A DNA stretch of 64,000 nucleotides from NCBI RefSeq assembly GCF_020400585.1, contig NZ_JAINVF010000006.1, positions 124,001 to 188,000 on the forward strand, in the 5' to 3' direction. Shown piece after piece: positions 8,271 through 16,652 of the stretch. The notes below the pieces were generated by a model, which ran no database searches, was not told the DNA's origin, and saw nothing but the letters and a program-made list of their open reading frames with translations. A program made the translations under genes and the position numbers. The stretch is from Streptomyces sp. NK08204. Its GTDB lineage: Bacteria; Actinomycetota; Actinomycetes; Streptomycetales; Streptomycetaceae. Numbering within the stretch: the first letter of the stretch is position 1; each line of letters begins with the position of its first letter.

Positions 8271-9626
8271 TCAGCCTGCGGCGTAGTTGCGCAGGAACAG
8301 CGCCTCGGTGACCGACAGCCGCTCCAGCTCCTGCGGGGACACGCTCTCGTTGACCGCGTGGATCTGCGCCTCGGGCTCGCTCAGGCCGATGAGCAGGATC
8401 TCCGCCTGCGGGTACAGCCCGGCGAGGGTGTTGCACAGCGGGATGGAACCGCCCTGTCCGGCGTACTGCATGCTCTCGCCCGGGTAGGCGACCGCCATCG
8501 CGTCGGCCATCGCCTGGTAGGCGGGGCTGGTGGTGTCGGCGCGGAACGGCTGGCCCTGGCCGACCTGCTCGGTGGTGACCCGGGCGCCCCACGGCGTGTG
8601 CGCCTCGATGTGCGCCTGGAGCAGCTTGGTAGCCTCGGCGGCGTCCACGCCCGGCGGCACCCGCAGGCTGATCAGGGCACGGGCGGCGGACTGCACCGAC
8701 GGGGTGGCGCCGACGACGGGCGGGCAGTCGATGCCGAGGACGGTGACCGCGGGGCGGGCCCAGATACGGTCGGCCACCGAGCCGTCGCCGATCAGCCCGA
8801 CACCGTCGATCACCTTGGCGTCCGCCCGGAACTGCTCCTCGGTGTACTCCAGACCGTCCCACCGTGCCGTCGTGTCGAGACCGTCGACCGTCGTCGAGCC
8901 GTCCTCGGCGCGCAGCGAGTCCAGGACCCGGATCAGCGCGGCCAGCGCGTCCGGGGCGGCGCCGCCGAACTGGCCCGAGTGCAGGTTGCCCGCGAGGGTG
9001 TCGATCGCGACCCGGAGCAAGGTCATGCCGCGCAGGGTGGTGGTGACCGTCGGCAGGCCGACGCGGAAGTTGCCCGCGTCGCCGATCACGATCGTGTCCG
9101 CCTCCAGCAGCTCCGGGTGCTCCTCGGCGTACCGCTCCAGGCCGCCCGTGCCCTGTTCCTCGGAGCCCTCCACGATCACCTTCACATGGACCGGGACGCC
9201 ACCGTTCGCCTTCAGCGCACGCAGCGCGAGCAGGTGCATGATGAAGCCGCCCTTGCAGTCGGCACTCCCGCGGCCGTACCAGCGGCCGTTCCGTTCGGTC
9301 AGCTCGAACGGCGGGCTGGTCCAGCCGGCCTCGTCCAGCGGCGGCTGTACGTCGTAGTGCGCGTAGAGCAGGACCGTCCTGGCACCCTCGGGGCCCGGCA
9401 GGTAGCCGTACACCGACTGGGTGCCGTCGGGGGTGTCGAGGAGGGCCACGTCCGTGAAGCCCTCGGCGTGCAGCGCGTCGGCTATCCAGTTCGCGGCGCC
9501 TTCGCTCTCGCTCTTCGGGAACTGCGCGAAGTCCGCCACGGACCTGAAGGCGACCAGTTCGGTCAGCTCCGCCTTGGCCCGGGGCAGCAGCGAGGCGACG
9601 GTCTCGGCGACCGGATTCGACGACAT
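8271..9626 (-). CDS. M20 family dipeptidase / metallopeptidase
   Basis: M20/M25/M40 zinc peptidase of 451 residues, of the dipeptidase branch common in Streptomyces. Metal ligands are visible in AHYDVQPP (near 94), YGRGSADCKGG (near 119), the catalytic Glu pair in EGSEEQGTGG (near 158), and the C-terminal ligand region GGSIPLCNTL. The ATG at 9626 is preferred over the GTG at 9632: GAGGAG lies 7-12 bases before it. It probably hydrolyses short peptides in the cytoplasm. Confidence 0.9.
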   Translation of the reverse strand: MSSNPVAETVASLLPRAKAELTELVAFRSVADFAQFPKSESEGAANWIADALHAEGFTDVALLDTPDGTQSVYGYLPGPEGARTVLLYAHYDVQPPLDEAGWTSPPFELTERNGRWYGRGSADCKGGFIMHLLALRALKANGGVPVHVKVIVEGSEEQGTGGLERYAEEHPELLEADTIVIGDAGNFRVGLPTVTTTLRGMTLLRVAIDTLAGNLHSGQFGGAAPDALAALIRVLDSLRAEDGSTTVDGLDTTARWDGLEYTEEQFRADAKVIDGVGLIGDGSVADRIWARPAVTVLGIDCPPVVGATPSVQSAARALISLRVPPGVDAAEATKLLQAHIEAHTPWGARVTTEQVGQGQPFRADTTSPAYQAMADAMAVAYPGESMQYAGQGGSIPLCNTLAGLYPQAEILLIGLSEPEAQIHAVNESVSPQELERLSVTEALFLRNYAAG

Positions 9627-9757
9627 GGGCACGCTCCTCGTAGGTGCGACATTGAACTGCTGAGTGCACCGATCCTCCCACAGCGGCCTGCGTGGACGAC
9701 CGCCGTAGGATGCGAGGGACAGGTTGGGCAGCGGCTTGATCGGAGCAGTAGACCATC

Positions 9758-11014
9758 GTGAGCGGCGAGAACTCTTCGGCGGACGACGTGCAGCGGGTGT
9801 GGGACGTCGTCGTGGTGGGCGCGGGACCGGCGGGGGCCTCGGCCGCCTACGCGGCGGCCGTGACCGGACGGCGCGTGCTGTTGCTGGAGAAGGCCGAGCT
9901 GCCCCGCTACAAAACGTGCGGCGGCGGCATCATCGGTCCCTCGCGCGACGCCCTGCCGCCCGGCTTCGAGCTGCCCTTCCGGGACCGCGTGCAGGCGGTC
10001 ACCTTCTCCCACAACGGACGCTTCACCCGCACCCGCCGCTCCAAGCAGATGCTGTTCGGGCTGGTCAACCGCCCCGAGTTCGACCAGCAGCTGGTCGAGC
10101 ACGCGCAGAAGGCGGGCGCCGAACTGCGTACGGGGGTCACGGTCCTGCGTGTCGAGCAGCACGGCTCGGCGGTGCCCGACCGGCGCACGGTCGCCGTGGT
10201 CCTCCAGGGCGGCGAGACGGTTCTGGCCCGCGCGGTCGTCGGCGCCGACGGCAGCGCCAGCCGCATAGGTGCCCACGTCGGGGTGAAGCTGGACCTGGTG
10301 GACCTCGGTCTGGAGGCGGAGATCCCGGTGCCGGAGACCGTCGCCCAGGACTGGAAGGGCCGGATCCTCCTCGACTGGGGGCCGATCCCGGGCAGTTACG
10401 GCTGGGTCTTCCCGAAGGGCGACACCCTGACGGTCGGTGTCATCTCCGCGCGGGGCGAGGGCGCGGCCACCAAACGGTACCTGGAGGACTTCGTCGCCCG
10501 GCTCGGCCTGGCCGGCTTCGAACCGAGCGTCTCCTCCGGCCACCTGACCCGCTGCCGGGCCGACGACTCGCCGCTGTCCCGCGGCCGGGTGCTGGTGTGC
10601 GGGGACGCGGCGGGTCTGCTGGAGCCGTGGACCCGTGAGGGCATCTCGTTCGCGCTGCGCTCGGGCCGGCTGGCGGGGGAGTGGGCGGTGCGGGTCGCCG
10701 AGGCGCACGACGCGGTCGACGCCCGTCGCCAGGCCCTGAACTACGCGTTCGCGATCAAGGCGGGGCTCGGCGTCGAGATGAGCGTCGGAAAGCACCTGCT
10801 GACCTTGTTCGAGCGCCGCCCCGGTCTCTTCCACGCGGCCCTCACCGGCTTCCGCCCGGCCTGGCGGGCGTTCCGGGACATCACCCAGGGGTCGGGGACG
10901 CTGGCCGAGATCGTGCGGTCCCACCCGATGGCCCAGCGCGCCCTGACCGCGTTGGACCGCAGGCGCGTCCCGGCGCAGGACGGCGTTGCGGCGCAGGACT
11001 CCGTCACTCCGTGA
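9758..11014 (+). CDS. Geranylgeranyl reductase family FAD flavoprotein
   Basis: FAD-dependent oxidoreductase of 418 residues. The dinucleotide fold VVVGAGPAGASAAYAAA starts near residue 14, followed by the family motif RYKTCGGGIIGPS near 47 and the second FAD motif VLVCGDAAGLLEPWTREGI near 278. The family saturates isoprenoid chains (menaquinone, lipids) or acts on other polyenes. It stands alone; no prenyl synthase is nearby, so menaquinone or another isoprenoid substrate is only a guess. Its 3' end overlaps the convergent reductase gene by 11 bp. Confidence 0.88.
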   Translation: MSGENSSADDVQRVWDVVVVGAGPAGASAAYAAAVTGRRVLLLEKAELPRYKTCGGGIIGPSRDALPPGFELPFRDRVQAVTFSHNGRFTRTRRSKQMLFGLVNRPEFDQQLVEHAQKAGAELRTGVTVLRVEQHGSAVPDRRTVAVVLQGGETVLARAVVGADGSASRIGAHVGVKLDLVDLGLEAEIPVPETVAQDWKGRILLDWGPIPGSYGWVFPKGDTLTVGVISARGEGAATKRYLEDFVARLGLAGFEPSVSSGHLTRCRADDSPLSRGRVLVCGDAAGLLEPWTREGISFALRSGRLAGEWAVRVAEAHDAVDARRQALNYAFAIKAGLGVEMSVGKHLLTLFERRPGLFHAALTGFRPAWRAFRDITQGSGTLAEIVRSHPMAQRALTALDRRRVPAQDGVAAQDSVTP

Positions 11015-11510
11015 CCGTGATCCGGAAGACGGGGTGGTCGCCGGCCGCCGCGGCGATCTCCTCGTCGGAGGACTCGGCCGTCACCCCCTGGAAGTACTGG
11101 TTGACCTCCCAGCCCCACTTCTCCAGGTAGGTCCGCAGGATCGGGAGCTTCTCCGCGTCGGGGAGCTCCACCGCGGTGAACGCGCGTACCTTCCGGCCCA
11201 GCCGCAGCTCCCCGCCGCCCGCCGCGCGCATGTTGCGCACCCACTGGGAGTGGCCGCGCGCCGAGACGAGGTACTGACCGCCCTCGTAGGTGTGCGGGTT
11301 CACCGGGATGCGCTGCATCTGGCCGCTCTTGCGGCCACGCACCGACAGCTCTGCGCTGCCCGCGAGGCTGATCCCGTGCCGGGCGAGCCAGCCGATCAAC
11401 CCGTTCAGCCGCACGTTCAGCGCGCTGCCCTTGAGGTAGTAGGGCGAGGAAGAGGGCGAGGAAGGGGACGAGGAAGGGGACGAGGAAGAAGACGGCGACG
11501 CAGACGACAT
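11004..11510 (-). CDS. Deazaflavin-dependent nitroreductase-family protein (DUF385 type)
   Basis: A 168-residue F420/deazaflavin-type reductase: LIGWLARHGISLAGSAELSVRGRKSG-QMQRIPVNPHTYEGGQYLVSARGHSQWVRNMRA is the characteristic split-barrel pattern near residues 38-97. The first 25 residues are a low-complexity Ser/Pro tail (SASPSSSSSPSSSPSSPSSS) encoded by GAGGAAGGGGAC-like repeats, probably a recent expansion. The ATG at 11510 lies downstream of a well-formed promoter at 11555-11583 bracketed by two TetR operators, so the divergent TetR gene very likely represses it. The substrate is unknown; the family reduces quinones and nitroaromatics with F420H2. Confidence 0.85.
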   Translation of the reverse strand: MSSASPSSSSSPSSSPSSPSSSPYYLKGSALNVRLNGLIGWLARHGISLAGSAELSVRGRKSGQMQRIPVNPHTYEGGQYLVSARGHSQWVRNMRAAGGGELRLGRKVRAFTAVELPDAEKLPILRTYLEKWGWEVNQYFQGVTAESSDEEIAAAAGDHPVFRITVTE

Positions 11511-11529
11511 GGTGACCCTCACGGTTTGA

Positions 11530-11595
11530 GAGAGCGGTGCTCTCGGTTGATTCGAGTATGGGGAGATCGGCGCTCCAATGCAAGAGCACTGCTCT
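11530..11595. promoter_or_regulatory. Promoter and paired TetR operators of the reductase/TetR pair
   Basis: Minus-strand promoter TTGCAT (11583-11578), 17-bp spacer, CATACT (11560-11555). Two copies of AGAGC-N3-GCTCT flank it: GAGAGC-GGT-GCTCTC at 11530-11544, about +4 to +18, and AGAGC-ACT-GCTCT at 11583-11595, abutting the -35. Their centres are 52 bp apart. Occupation would block the reductase, and the upper site also lies next to the TetR gene's own promoter (CACACT at 11624, about 8 bp before its ATG). Confidence 0.8.
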
Positions 11596-11636
11596 CGACT
11601 GTGTGCACTGCTCCGCCTGCGTGGCACACTGCTTGC

Positions 11637-12332
11637 ATGAGCACCGCACAAGGCGCCCGCGCGCGGGCCAGAATCGAAGTCACCGCCGCCATCAAGGACG
11701 AGGCGCGCAGACAGCTCGCGGCCGAGGGCGCGGCCAGGCTGTCGCTGCGGGCCGTCGCCCGTGAGCTGGGCATGGTCTCCTCGGCGCTCTACCGCTACTT
11801 CCCCAGCCGCGACGAGCTGCTGACCGCGCTGATCATCGATGCCTACGACTCCCTCGGTGAGGCGGCGGAGACGGCGGAGGCCGCCCACCGGGAGAGGGCC
11901 GGCGCGGACCCTGCGCAGCGCTGGACCGCCGTGTGCGAGGCGGTACGCGAGTGGGCCCTCGACCATCCGCACGAGTACGCCCTGATCTACGGATCGCCCG
12001 TGCCCGGCTACTCCGCCCCCGAGACCACCGTCCCGTCCGCCGCGCGCGTCGGCCTGCTCCTCATCGGCATCGTCCGTGACGCGCACCAGGGGCCCGGCCT
12101 CGCCGAGCTCCCCCTACCCGCCGACCTGCGCCCCGAGGCCGAGCGCATGGCGGCGGACCTCGCGCCCGACCTGCCCCCAGAGGCGGCTGCGGCGCTGGTG
12201 GCGGCGTGGGCCCAGCTGTTCGGACTGGTCGGATTCGAGTTGTTCGGGCAGTTCCACCGGGTGGTGGAGGACCGGGCGACGTTCTTCCGGCACGCGGCGA
12301 CCCGGCTCGCGCACGGGGTGGGGCTGCGCTGA
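11637..12332 (+). CDS. TetR/AcrR family repressor
   Basis: 231-residue TetR-family regulator. The N-terminal HTH is clear (ARLSLRAVARELGMVSSALYRYFPSRDELLTALI, residues about 35-68), followed by an all-helical ligand domain of the TetR C-terminal type with a WALDHPHEYALIYGSPVPGY segment. The ATG at 11637 has no ribosome site but a -10-like CACACT ends 7 bases before it, which suggests a leaderless mRNA. It is divergent from the deazaflavin reductase and almost certainly autoregulates through the repeats at 11530-11595. Confidence 0.9.
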   Translation: MSTAQGARARARIEVTAAIKDEARRQLAAEGAARLSLRAVARELGMVSSALYRYFPSRDELLTALIIDAYDSLGEAAETAEAAHRERAGADPAQRWTAVCEAVREWALDHPHEYALIYGSPVPGYSAPETTVPSAARVGLLLIGIVRDAHQGPGLAELPLPADLRPEAERMAADLAPDLPPEAAAALVAAWAQLFGLVGFELFGQFHRVVEDRATFFRHAATRLAHGVGLR

Positions 12333-12430
12333 CGGCGTGGCGAGGGGGGCGTCGTACTCCCCGGGGAGTAGCTGTGATCACCTCGCCCGGCCGACGTCCT
12401 CCGCGACCGGCGGCGTCTAGCGTGGCGGTC

Positions 12431-13657
12431 ATGGATGAGCAGTACGGAGGGGGTCCCTCGCGCCGGTGGCGGTACGGGCCCCCGCGGTGGCACAGCGCCG
12501 ACGACCCCGAGCCGTACCGCGCCCGCCGGCCGTGGCGCTCCACCGTGCTGCTCACCGCGCTCGTGCTGATCGGCTCGAACTTCGCCGCGCACGACCAGCC
12601 GCACCGCCAGCCACTCGACCCCTACGCGCGCGTGCTGCTGCTCGTGGCCTCGCTGGTGCTGTTGTGGCGGCACCGCCACCCCGTTCTCGTGGTCCTCGGC
12701 ACGACCGGCGCGACCCTGGTGTACCTGGCCGGCGGCTACCCCTACGGACCGGTGTTCGCGGCCGTCGCGCTCGGCTGCTTCACCGCCGTCGTCGCCGGGC
12801 ACCGACGGGCCGCCTGGACGGCGGTCGGCCTGCTGTGGGCCGGGCACGCCCTGGTCGCGCTCTGGCTCTACCGCTGGCTGCCGCCCGCGGGGGACAGCAG
12901 GGCAGGTCTCGGCCAGGAGGCCGTCGCAGCCACCTGGGTGCTGGCCATCGTCGCGGTCTGCGAACTGGCCCGGGTGCGGCGCGAGCAGTGGGCGCGGGAA
13001 CGCGCGGACCGCGCCCAGGCGGCCGGACGGCGCGCGGACGAGGAGCGGCTGCGGATCGCCCGTGAACTCCACGACGTCCTCGCCCACAGCATCTCCGTCA
13101 TCAACGTCCAGGCGGGCATGGGGCTCGCGCTTCTCGACAGCAACCCCGAGCAGGCGCGTGCGGCGCTCACCACGATCAAGGCCGCCAGCAAGGAGGCGCT
13201 CGGCGAGGTGCGCCAGGTCCTCGACACCCTGCGCGCCCCGGGCGCCGCCCCGCGCGCCCCCACGCCCGGCCTGGACCGGCTGCCCGAACTCGCCGAACAG
13301 GCCGCGTCCGCCGGGCTGACCGTCGACATCGAGGGCGAGCCGCCCCGGCTGACACCCGGCGCGGACCTCGCCGCCTTCCGGATCGTGCAGGAGGCCCTCA
13401 CCAATGTCGTACGGCACTCCGGATCGCGCCGCGCGCGCGTGCGGTTCGCCTACGACGAGGGCGAGGGCATCATGCGGCTGCGCATCGACGACGACGGACC
13501 CGTGACCGGCGCGGACACCGGCGGCAGCGGGAACGGGCTGGCCGGGATGCGGGAGCGGGCCGCCGCGCTGGGTGGCACCATCGAGGCGGGCCCGCGCCCC
13601 GACGGCGGTTTCCGGGTGCTTGCCGTACTGCCGTCGCACACCAAGGAGGACCAGTGA
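12431..13657 (+). CDS. Two-component sensor histidine kinase (HisKA_3 type)
   Basis: 408-residue NarL-class sensor kinase. Residues about 35-185 hold five or so hydrophobic segments (for example VLLLVASLVLLWRHRHPVLVVLG, AAVALGCFTAVVAG) and no long extracytoplasmic loop, so the signal is probably sensed in the membrane. The phosphoacceptor is in ARELHDVLAHSISVINVQ (near 210), followed by the N box EALTNVVRHSG (near 323) and G box GNGLAGMRERAAALGG (near 362). Its stop overlaps the response regulator start (GTGA), giving translational coupling. A TAGCGT element 9 bp before the ATG hints at a leaderless transcript. Confidence 0.93.
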   Translation: MDEQYGGGPSRRWRYGPPRWHSADDPEPYRARRPWRSTVLLTALVLIGSNFAAHDQPHRQPLDPYARVLLLVASLVLLWRHRHPVLVVLGTTGATLVYLAGGYPYGPVFAAVALGCFTAVVAGHRRAAWTAVGLLWAGHALVALWLYRWLPPAGDSRAGLGQEAVAATWVLAIVAVCELARVRREQWARERADRAQAAGRRADEERLRIARELHDVLAHSISVINVQAGMGLALLDSNPEQARAALTTIKAASKEALGEVRQVLDTLRAPGAAPRAPTPGLDRLPELAEQAASAGLTVDIEGEPPRLTPGADLAAFRIVQEALTNVVRHSGSRRARVRFAYDEGEGIMRLRIDDDGPVTGADTGGSGNGLAGMRERAAALGGTIEAGPRPDGGFRVLAVLPSHTKEDQ

Positions 13658-14319
13658 TCCGGGTACTGCTCGCCGACGACCAGTCGCTGGTGCGGGCCGG
13701 TTTCAGGGCGCTGCTCGACGCGCAGCCCGGCATCGAGGTGGCCGCAGAGGCGTCGGACGGCGACGACGCCCTGCACAAGGTGCGCGAACTGCGGCCCGAC
13801 GTCGTCCTGATGGACATCCGCATGCCCCTGCTGGACGGGCTGGCCGCGACCCGGCGGATCACCCAGGACCCGGAGCTGCGGGACGTGAAGGTGGTCATGC
13901 TGACCACCTTCGAACTGGACGAGTACGTCTTCGAGGCGATCCGTTCGGGCGCCTCCGGGTTCCTGGTGAAGGACACCGAGCCGGACGAACTCCTGCGCGC
14001 CGTAAGGGCGGTGGTGGACGGTGACGCACTCCTGTCGCCGGGCGTCACGCGCCGCCTGATCGCCGAGTTCGCCGCCCGCTCCAAGGAACCCGCCGCCGCG
14101 GACGCCCTGGCCCGGCTCACCGAGCGGGAACGCGAGGTGATGGCGCTGGTCGGCATCGGCCTGTCCAACGAGGAGATCGCCCGGCGCCTGGTGGTCAGCC
14201 CGCTCACCGCCAAGACCCACGTCAGCCGCACGATGGTCAAACTGGGCGCCCGTGACCGCGCCCAACTCGTCGTCCTCGCCTACGAGTCGGGGCTGGTACG
14301 GCCGGGCTGGCTGGGCTGA
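13654..14319 (+). CDS. NarL/LuxR-type response regulator
   Basis: 221-residue response regulator. The receiver domain has acidic pocket LLADDQ, phosphoacceptor Asp in VVLMDIRMP near residue 52 and Lys in FLVKDTE near 105. The C-terminal LuxR HTH is LTEREREVMALVGIGLSNEEIARRL followed by TAKTHVSRTMVKL. It starts with GTG inside the kinase stop codon, so the two are co-translated partners. Its last 40 bp are antisense to the end of the small DUF6332-type gene. Confidence 0.95.
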   Translation: MIRVLLADDQSLVRAGFRALLDAQPGIEVAAEASDGDDALHKVRELRPDVVLMDIRMPLLDGLAATRRITQDPELRDVKVVMLTTFELDEYVFEAIRSGASGFLVKDTEPDELLRAVRAVVDGDALLSPGVTRRLIAEFAARSKEPAAADALARLTEREREVMALVGIGLSNEEIARRLVVSPLTAKTHVSRTMVKLGARDRAQLVVLAYESGLVRPGWLG

Positions 14320-14573
14320 CCCGCCTGCCGGAAGCGGACCAGCACACTCACCACCCGGGCCATGAAGACCACCGGGACGGCCGCCAGGCCGAGCCGCAGC
14401 AGGGCGGCCCCGAGCAGGCGCGGCAGATCGAAGAGCAGTGCGGGGCCGGCGACGGCCCCGAACACCACGGCCGCCGCGAAGGCCGCGCTGACCAGCGCGT
14501 ACCCGATCTCCACCGTGGCCGCGTCCTGCTCGGCCCTGGTGCGCCGCCCCCCATGTCCCCCGGACGCATACAT
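14280..14573 (-). CDS. Small membrane protein (DUF6332-like)
   Basis: 97-residue protein with an N-terminal charged stretch (GGRRTRAEQDAATVEIGYAL) and two hydrophobic segments (VSAAFAAAVVFGAVAGPALLF and LRLGLAAVPVVFMARVVSVLV). The RAEQDA-TVEIGYAL wording matches my recollection of the Streptomyces DUF6332 family. Function unknown. It is convergent with the response regulator, with a 40-bp overlap of coding ends. Confidence 0.65.
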   Translation of the reverse strand: MYASGGHGGRRTRAEQDAATVEIGYALVSAAFAAAVVFGAVAGPALLFDLPRLLGAALLRLGLAAVPVVFMARVVSVLVRFRQAGQPSQPGRTSPDS

Positions 14574-14649
14574 ACCGTCAGTCTCACAGACGTGCGCCCG
14601 GCGGGGTCAACCGACTCCCACCGGACGCACGCACGGAGGCGGCCCCCTG

Positions 14650-16140
14650 TCAGTCGCGGACCGGCACGCGGTCCGCGTCCGCCTCCTTCACGGTGGACCT
14701 GGCGACGACGATCGTCGGCCGGCTGCGGCGGACCCGCAGCCCGGGGAGGGTGATCAGCAGGCCGGCCAGGGCGATGCCCGTGACGACCATGAAGCCGGGC
14801 CGGTAGCTGTCGAGGACGGCCTGCGCAGTGGCGTGCGCGGGGGCCTGCGCGGTCACCACGGCCGTCACCACGGCCAGGAAGATCGCCCCGCCCACCTGGA
14901 TCGAGGTGTTCAGCAGGCCGGAGACCATGCCCTGCTCGCGGTCCTCGACCCCGTTGGTGGCCTGGATGTTGAGCGAGGGGAAGACCAGCGCGCAGGCCGC
15001 GCCGATCAGCAGCATCGACGGCAGGATGACGGCCGCGTACTCCGGGTCGAGGTCGATGCGCAGGAACAACGCGTACCCGAGGACCATCAGCGCGAACCCG
15101 GTCGCGATCAGCCGCTGGGTGCCGAACCGGTCCACGATCGCGCCGACCTTCGTCGACGACACCGCCACCAGCGTGCCCGCCGGCAGGAAGGCGAGCGCCG
15201 TGTGCAGGGCCGACCAGCCGAGCAGGGACTGCATGTACAGCGTGGTCAGGAACTGGAAGCCGACGTACGACCCGAAGAAGGCCACCGCGCCGAGCTGGGC
15301 ACGGACCTGGTTGCCCGAGCGCAGCACGCCGAGCCGGATCAGCGGGCTCGGTGAGCGCCGCTCGATCAGGACGAAGGCGGTCAGCAGCACGGCGACCGCG
15401 AGGAACGACAGCAGGGTGCGGGCCGAGGCCCAGCCGGCCTCCGGTGCCTGGACGACCGTGAAGACCAGCAGCAGCATGGCCGCGGTGCCGAGGACCGCGC
15501 CCGGGACGTCGTAACCGTCGTGGTTCTCCTCGCGGGCGCTGCGCGGCAGCAGTCTGACCCCGGCGAGCAGGGCGACCAGGGCGATGGGGCCGGGCAGCAG
15601 CATGGTGAAGCGCCAACTCACCTCGGTGAGCAGACCGGAGAGCACCAGGCCCATCGAGAAGCCGGTGGCGGCGCAGGTGGTGTAGATGGAGAGCGCGCGG
15701 TTGCGCAGCGGGCCCTCCGGGAACGTCGTCGTGATGATCGACAGACCGGCCGGTGCGGTGAAGGCCGCGCTCAGTCCCTTGATGAAGCGGCTCGCGATCA
15801 GCAGCGGACCCGAGTCCACGGCACCGCCGAGCAGCGAGGCCAGGGCGAAGACGCCGAGGGCGACCAGGAACACCTGGCGCCGGCCCAGCAGATCGGCGGT
15901 ACGTCCGCCGAGAAGGAGCAGGCCGCCGTAGCCCAGGATGTAGCCGCTGACGATCCATTGCAGCGTGGACGTGGACAGATGCAGATCGGAGCCGATGGAC
16001 GGCAGCGCGACGCCGACCATCGAGACGTCGAGCGCGTCCAGGAACATCGCGGCGCACAGCACCAGCAGGGTGCCCCACAGCCGGGGAGTCCAGCGACCCG
16101 TCGAGGAAGGGGGCGCCGGGGTAGTGAGCGGAGAGGTCAT
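14650..16140 (-). CDS. MFS drug exporter (DHA2, 14-helix type)
   Basis: 496-residue proton-driven exporter of the DHA2 family. Recognised by the TM1 region LWGTLLVLCAAMFLDALDVSMVGVALPSIG, motif A-like GGRTADLLGRRQVF in the loop after TM2, and motif C-like GLSIITTTFPEG / TGFSMGLVLSGLL regions, with 14 predicted helices over residues 20-470. It is divergent from a MarR regulator, and its promoter at 16148-16175 carries a perfect palindrome on the -35 box, the classic layout of an inducible efflux pump. Substrate not identifiable. Confidence 0.93.
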   Translation of the reverse strand: MTSPLTTPAPPSSTGRWTPRLWGTLLVLCAAMFLDALDVSMVGVALPSIGSDLHLSTSTLQWIVSGYILGYGGLLLLGGRTADLLGRRQVFLVALGVFALASLLGGAVDSGPLLIASRFIKGLSAAFTAPAGLSIITTTFPEGPLRNRALSIYTTCAATGFSMGLVLSGLLTEVSWRFTMLLPGPIALVALLAGVRLLPRSAREENHDGYDVPGAVLGTAAMLLLVFTVVQAPEAGWASARTLLSFLAVAVLLTAFVLIERRSPSPLIRLGVLRSGNQVRAQLGAVAFFGSYVGFQFLTTLYMQSLLGWSALHTALAFLPAGTLVAVSSTKVGAIVDRFGTQRLIATGFALMVLGYALFLRIDLDPEYAAVILPSMLLIGAACALVFPSLNIQATNGVEDREQGMVSGLLNTSIQVGGAIFLAVVTAVVTAQAPAHATAQAVLDSYRPGFMVVTGIALAGLLITLPGLRVRRSRPTIVVARSTVKEADADRVPVRD

Positions 16141-16147
16141 GACACAG

Positions 16148-16195
16148 AGACTACATGCACATGCATCGAATGCAAGAGCATTTAATTCTTGTGCA
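16148..16195. promoter_or_regulatory. Exporter promoter with MarR-type palindromes
   Basis: Minus-strand promoter TTGCAT (16175-16170), 16-bp spacer, TAGTCT (16153-16148). The perfect inverted repeat TGCAT-CGA-ATGCA (16162-16174) overlaps its -35 box. A second, weaker repeat CAAGA-N9-TCTTG (16173-16191) with TGCA at both outer ends lies toward the MarR gene. These sit between the divergent exporter and regulator. Confidence 0.7.
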
Positions 16196-16225
16196 ATGAC
16201 CTTGTTTCTCTGCTACGGTGCGGTC

Positions 16226-16618
16226 ATGGCGGCGAAGAAGGCCGAGCAGGCGCTCGTGGAGCAGTGGCGGGGCATCCTGGACCTGCATGCCCGCACCCAG
16301 TGCGAGCTGGACCGGGCGCTCGGCGGACACGGCTTGTGTGCCAGCGACTTCGAGGTGCTCGACGTGCTCGCGGGGGGCGCGGCGGCGGACGGTGCCTGCG
16401 CCTACCGCGTGCAGGAGATCTCCGAGCGGGTCCATCTCAGCCAGAGCGCACTGTCCCGGCTGATCGGCCGCCTGGAGAACGACGGCCTGGTCGAGCGGGC
16501 CATGTGCCCGGAGGACCGGCGCGGGGTGCGCGTGGCGCTCACGGCGAAGGGGCGCGCGTTGCACGGTGAGGTACGGCCCGTGCAACGCGCGGTACTGGCC
16601 CGCATGCTGGCCGACTGA
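16226..16618 (+). CDS. MarR family transcriptional regulator
   Basis: 130-residue MarR winged-helix regulator: VQEISERVHLSQSALSRLIGRLENDGLVERAMCPEDRRGVRVALTAKGRAL covers the recognition helix and wing (residues 68-118). The ATG at 16226 follows a TACGGT -10-like box by 6 bases, which again suggests a leaderless message. It is divergent from the DHA2 exporter and presumably represses it by binding the palindromes at 16162-16191. Three cysteines (residues about 24, 33 and 95) could make it redox responsive; that is speculative. Confidence 0.92.
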   Translation: MAAKKAEQALVEQWRGILDLHARTQCELDRALGGHGLCASDFEVLDVLAGGAAADGACAYRVQEISERVHLSQSALSRLIGRLENDGLVERAMCPEDRRGVRVALTAKGRALHGEVRPVQRAVLARMLAD

Positions 16619-16652
16619 CGAACCGTCGGATCGGCCGGGTTGCTCCTCGCCG

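Noticed and set aside
7504..9756. A 750-codon minus-strand frame through the MBL and M20 genes
   Set aside because: Only its last 234 codons (MBL hydrolase) have motifs; the rest is an Arg/Gly/Pro-rich shadow of the M20 peptidase gene in another frame.
9758..11014. Terpene or carotenoid cluster because of the geranylgeranyl-reductase-type protein
   Set aside because: No prenyl synthase or cyclase adjoins it; it is a single housekeeping-type gene.
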